Shown: positions 62,609-64,000 of the stretch, piece by piece | How the letters are laid out: each line of letters opens with the position of its first letter | Position numbering within the stretch: position 1 is the stretch's first letter | From: Terriglobia bacterium | GTDB taxonomy: Bacteria > Acidobacteriota > Terriglobia > Bryobacterales > Bryobacteraceae | DNA length: 64,000 bases | NCBI GenBank assembly: GCA_021325235.1 | Contig: JAJPHN010000034.1 | Coordinates: 165,555-229,554, forward strand | Direction of reading: 5' to 3' | The notes under the pieces: generated by a model | What the model saw: only the letters and a program-made list of their open reading frames with translations | What the model was told of the DNA's origin: nothing | Databases searched by the model: none | Program-made: the position numbers and the translations under genes

Positions 62609-63493
62609 TCAGGCGTTCAAAGCAGTCGAAACGCGCCGGATTGCTTCGTCGATCTCGCCCGTCGTTCCGAAGCCGATCGTCACGCAATCCACGCCCGCCT
62701 TACGGAACGCGAAATTCAGCGCTGCCTGCCGGTCGTCCGGATTTTTGAAGCGCCCCTCACCTACCAGCTTCATGCTGATGATTCCGGCGCCGGCCGCCTT
62801 GGTGCGCTGCATGTGATCGACCACATAGGGGACGTCGCCCTGCTCATCGATATCCTGCGTCGACGGCGTATCCATCCGCGTGCCGTTGTGATTCATCCGA
62901 ATCATCGCCACATCCAAAAACGGATTTCCGGGAAACGCCGCGAGCGCCTGCTTCCCGTGCACCGAAGCCCCGTGCGCCAGCATCAGCTTCTTCTCTTTCG
63001 CCTGCTGAAACGCATCCTGTATGTGCCGCGTCTCCTCCGGCCAGTTCGGACTTCTGACGCAATGCATCAGCATGATGTCCACATGGTCCGTCCCCAGCGC
63101 TGCGACCAGCCGCTCCACGCCTTCCATCGGATCCTCGGAATGGTGGACATCGTATTTGGTCATCAGCCGGTAGGAATCGCGCGGCAAGCCTTTTAATGCC
63201 ACCGCCAGCATCTCCGGCATTTGATGATAGGCATCCGCCGTCTCGAAAAACCGGATGCCGTTGTCGTAGGCGTAGCGCACCAGCCGGGTAAATTCGTCCT
63301 GCCCGAGGTGCCGCTGCTGCGCACCCGAGTGCGTTCCGGTCCCGAATGCCAGGCGCGTCACACGCACATCGGATTTCCCGAGCGTGACCCAGTCACTCGC
63401 CGCGGCTTTGGTCGCGCTCATCGCCTCCGCTACCACCGGCAACGCACCTGCTGCCAGACTGGCCTTCAAAAAATCGCGCCTGGATGCGGACAT
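62609..63493 (-). CDS. Tat-exported aldo/keto reductase
   Basis: The 294-residue protein opens MSASRRDFLKASLAAGALPV, a canonical twin-arginine signal (SRRDFLK). The aldo/keto reductase barrel follows, with catalytic Asp and Tyr in FETADAYHQMPEML, Lys in LMTKYD and His in IMLMHCV. Tat export suggests it leaves the cytoplasm folded with NADP bound, as in other predicted acidobacterial periplasmic reductases. The ATG at 63493 has GAGG five bases upstream and is preferred over a GTG two codons earlier. Substrate unknown. Confidence 0.92.
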   Translation of the reverse strand: MSASRRDFLKASLAAGALPVVAEAMSATKAAASDWVTLGKSDVRVTRLAFGTGTHSGAQQRHLGQDEFTRLVRYAYDNGIRFFETADAYHQMPEMLAVALKGLPRDSYRLMTKYDVHHSEDPMEGVERLVAALGTDHVDIMLMHCVRSPNWPEETRHIQDAFQQAKEKKLMLAHGASVHGKQALAAFPGNPFLDVAMIRMNHNGTRMDTPSTQDIDEQGDVPYVVDHMQRTKAAGAGIISMKLVGEGRFKNPDDRQAALNFAFRKAGVDCVTIGFGTTGEIDEAIRRVSTALNA

Positions 63494-63575
63494 GTCCACC
63501 TCTGCCGATCAACGTATCACATGGCCAGGGTGCGCCGTAACAGGCCAAAATGCCAGCAGTGAGGAGCCGATGCGA

Positions 63576-63896
63576 TCAGGCGGCCCTCTTTTCGGCGGGT
63601 TTGCGGTCCCAGAGAGTCATCAGGCGCTCTTCGATTTCGGGAAGTGAAAATTCAAAGCCAAATTCGGACGGGTTGAACGAGATTTTCTTTTCGCTGCAGC
63701 GTTCCAGAAGGCGGGCGGCGCGGGTGAGTTCTTCTTCGCGTAGTTTGCGGCGTTCGGTCTGGAGCTCCTTGAGTTCCTTGATGCTTTTGTCGAGATAGCT
63801 GCGGAGGCGGCGCTCCTGTAAGTGCAGATTGCGGAGCTGGCGTTCGCACAGCTGGAGGATGTGCGCTTCGAGGAGCATGGGGTTGTCCGGGAACAT
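63576..63896 (-). CDS. Hypothetical coiled-coil protein
   Basis: The 106-residue protein (MFPDNPMLLEAHILQLCERQ at the start) contains a long charged heptad helix (ERRLRSYLDKSIKELKELQT and on to ~70) and a C-terminal FNPSEFGFEFSLPEIEERL segment. The ATG at 63896 has AGGG about seven bases upstream; an in-frame TTG at 63935 is less likely. It looks like a short adaptor or regulatory subunit. I do not recognise the family. The gene lies near the right edge, so its upstream context is missing. Confidence 0.6.
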   Translation of the reverse strand: MFPDNPMLLEAHILQLCERQLRNLHLQERRLRSYLDKSIKELKELQTERRKLREEELTRAARLLERCSEKKISFNPSEFGFEFSLPEIEERLMTLWDRKPAEKRAA

Positions 63897-64000
63897 ATAT
63901 GGACCCTGCCTGTATTGCAACCTCGTTTTGATCAACGGTCAGAATAAGACTGCGTGCATATATCCGGCCTCGAAGTTGAGGGTCGTCACCCTCGGGCCCT

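Noticed and set aside
63978..63993. GAGGGT/ACCCTC hairpin at the right edge
   Set aside because: A 6-base stem with no T-run, no nearby gene end on the visible side and no context beyond the edge.

Overview
The window most likely comes from an Acidobacteriota chromosome of the Solibacter/Bryobacter type. This rests on recognisable gene families, not on a search. The markers are a PadR regulator next to a large duplicated MacB/FtsX permease of the acidobacterial ADOP type, two Oar-like TonB-dependent receptors with N-terminal carboxypeptidase-regulatory domains, Asp-box and PQQ-like propeller proteins, PEP-CTERM-like sorting, and many secreted proteins of unknown role. There is one tRNA gene, tRNA-Pro(TGG). 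I see no rRNA, CRISPR array, insertion sequence, prophage or replication origin. No gap between genes exceeds about 220 bases.

Left third (1 to about 19.3 kb). A truncated Tricorn-type protease gene runs in from the left edge on the plus strand. Everything from 756 to 19260 then lies on the minus strand: PadR and its ADOP permease, a PQQ-like propeller protein, a LytS/LytTR two-component pair, an S9 peptidase coupled to a polytopic membrane protein, two tandem OmpA-like surface proteins with PKD/Ig modules, an Asp-box propeller protein, a cyclase-family hydrolase and three small envelope proteins.

Middle (19.3 to 44.4 kb). A UxaA-type sugar-acid dehydratase is followed by a TonB-dependent receptor translationally coupled to a GH65-like glycosidase. 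After tRNA-Pro come greA and a CDP-alcohol phosphatidyltransferase. The facing minus-strand run is ilvD, a FAD-linked oxidase, dtd, a small basic protein and acpS. Next are a DoxX-like membrane protein, a YdcZ/MFS pair, and two divergent genes that share a duplicated domain I cannot name. A plus-strand run follows: an ion channel, a secreted helical protein, a histidine kinase, a sigma-54 activator with a GAFTNA motif, an anion permease, a small exported peptide and an amidase.

Right third (44.4 to 64 kb). Here are ZIP and cupin genes and envelope-glycan genes (GT-C and GT2 glycosyltransferases, a NeuD/PglD-like acetyltransferase, a DegT aminotransferase). A second TonB-dependent receptor is followed by two TPR proteins, then another GT2 and a membrane protein. 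A ThuA-domain protein carries EF-hands, one pair inside the catalytic domain. The rest is a spherulin-4-like protein with a sorting tail, a GH18 protein with a large unknown N-terminus, a PIG-L deacetylase, a Tat-exported aldo/keto reductase and a coiled-coil protein at the edge.

The candidates I consider most worth following are the shared duplicated domain in the two divergent genes at 34976-36431, the channel/kinase/sigma-54/permease run at 36493-41996, the ThuA domain interrupted by an EF-hand pair, and the receptor-glycosidase coupling at 24334. None could be tested against databases here, so novelty is not claimed.
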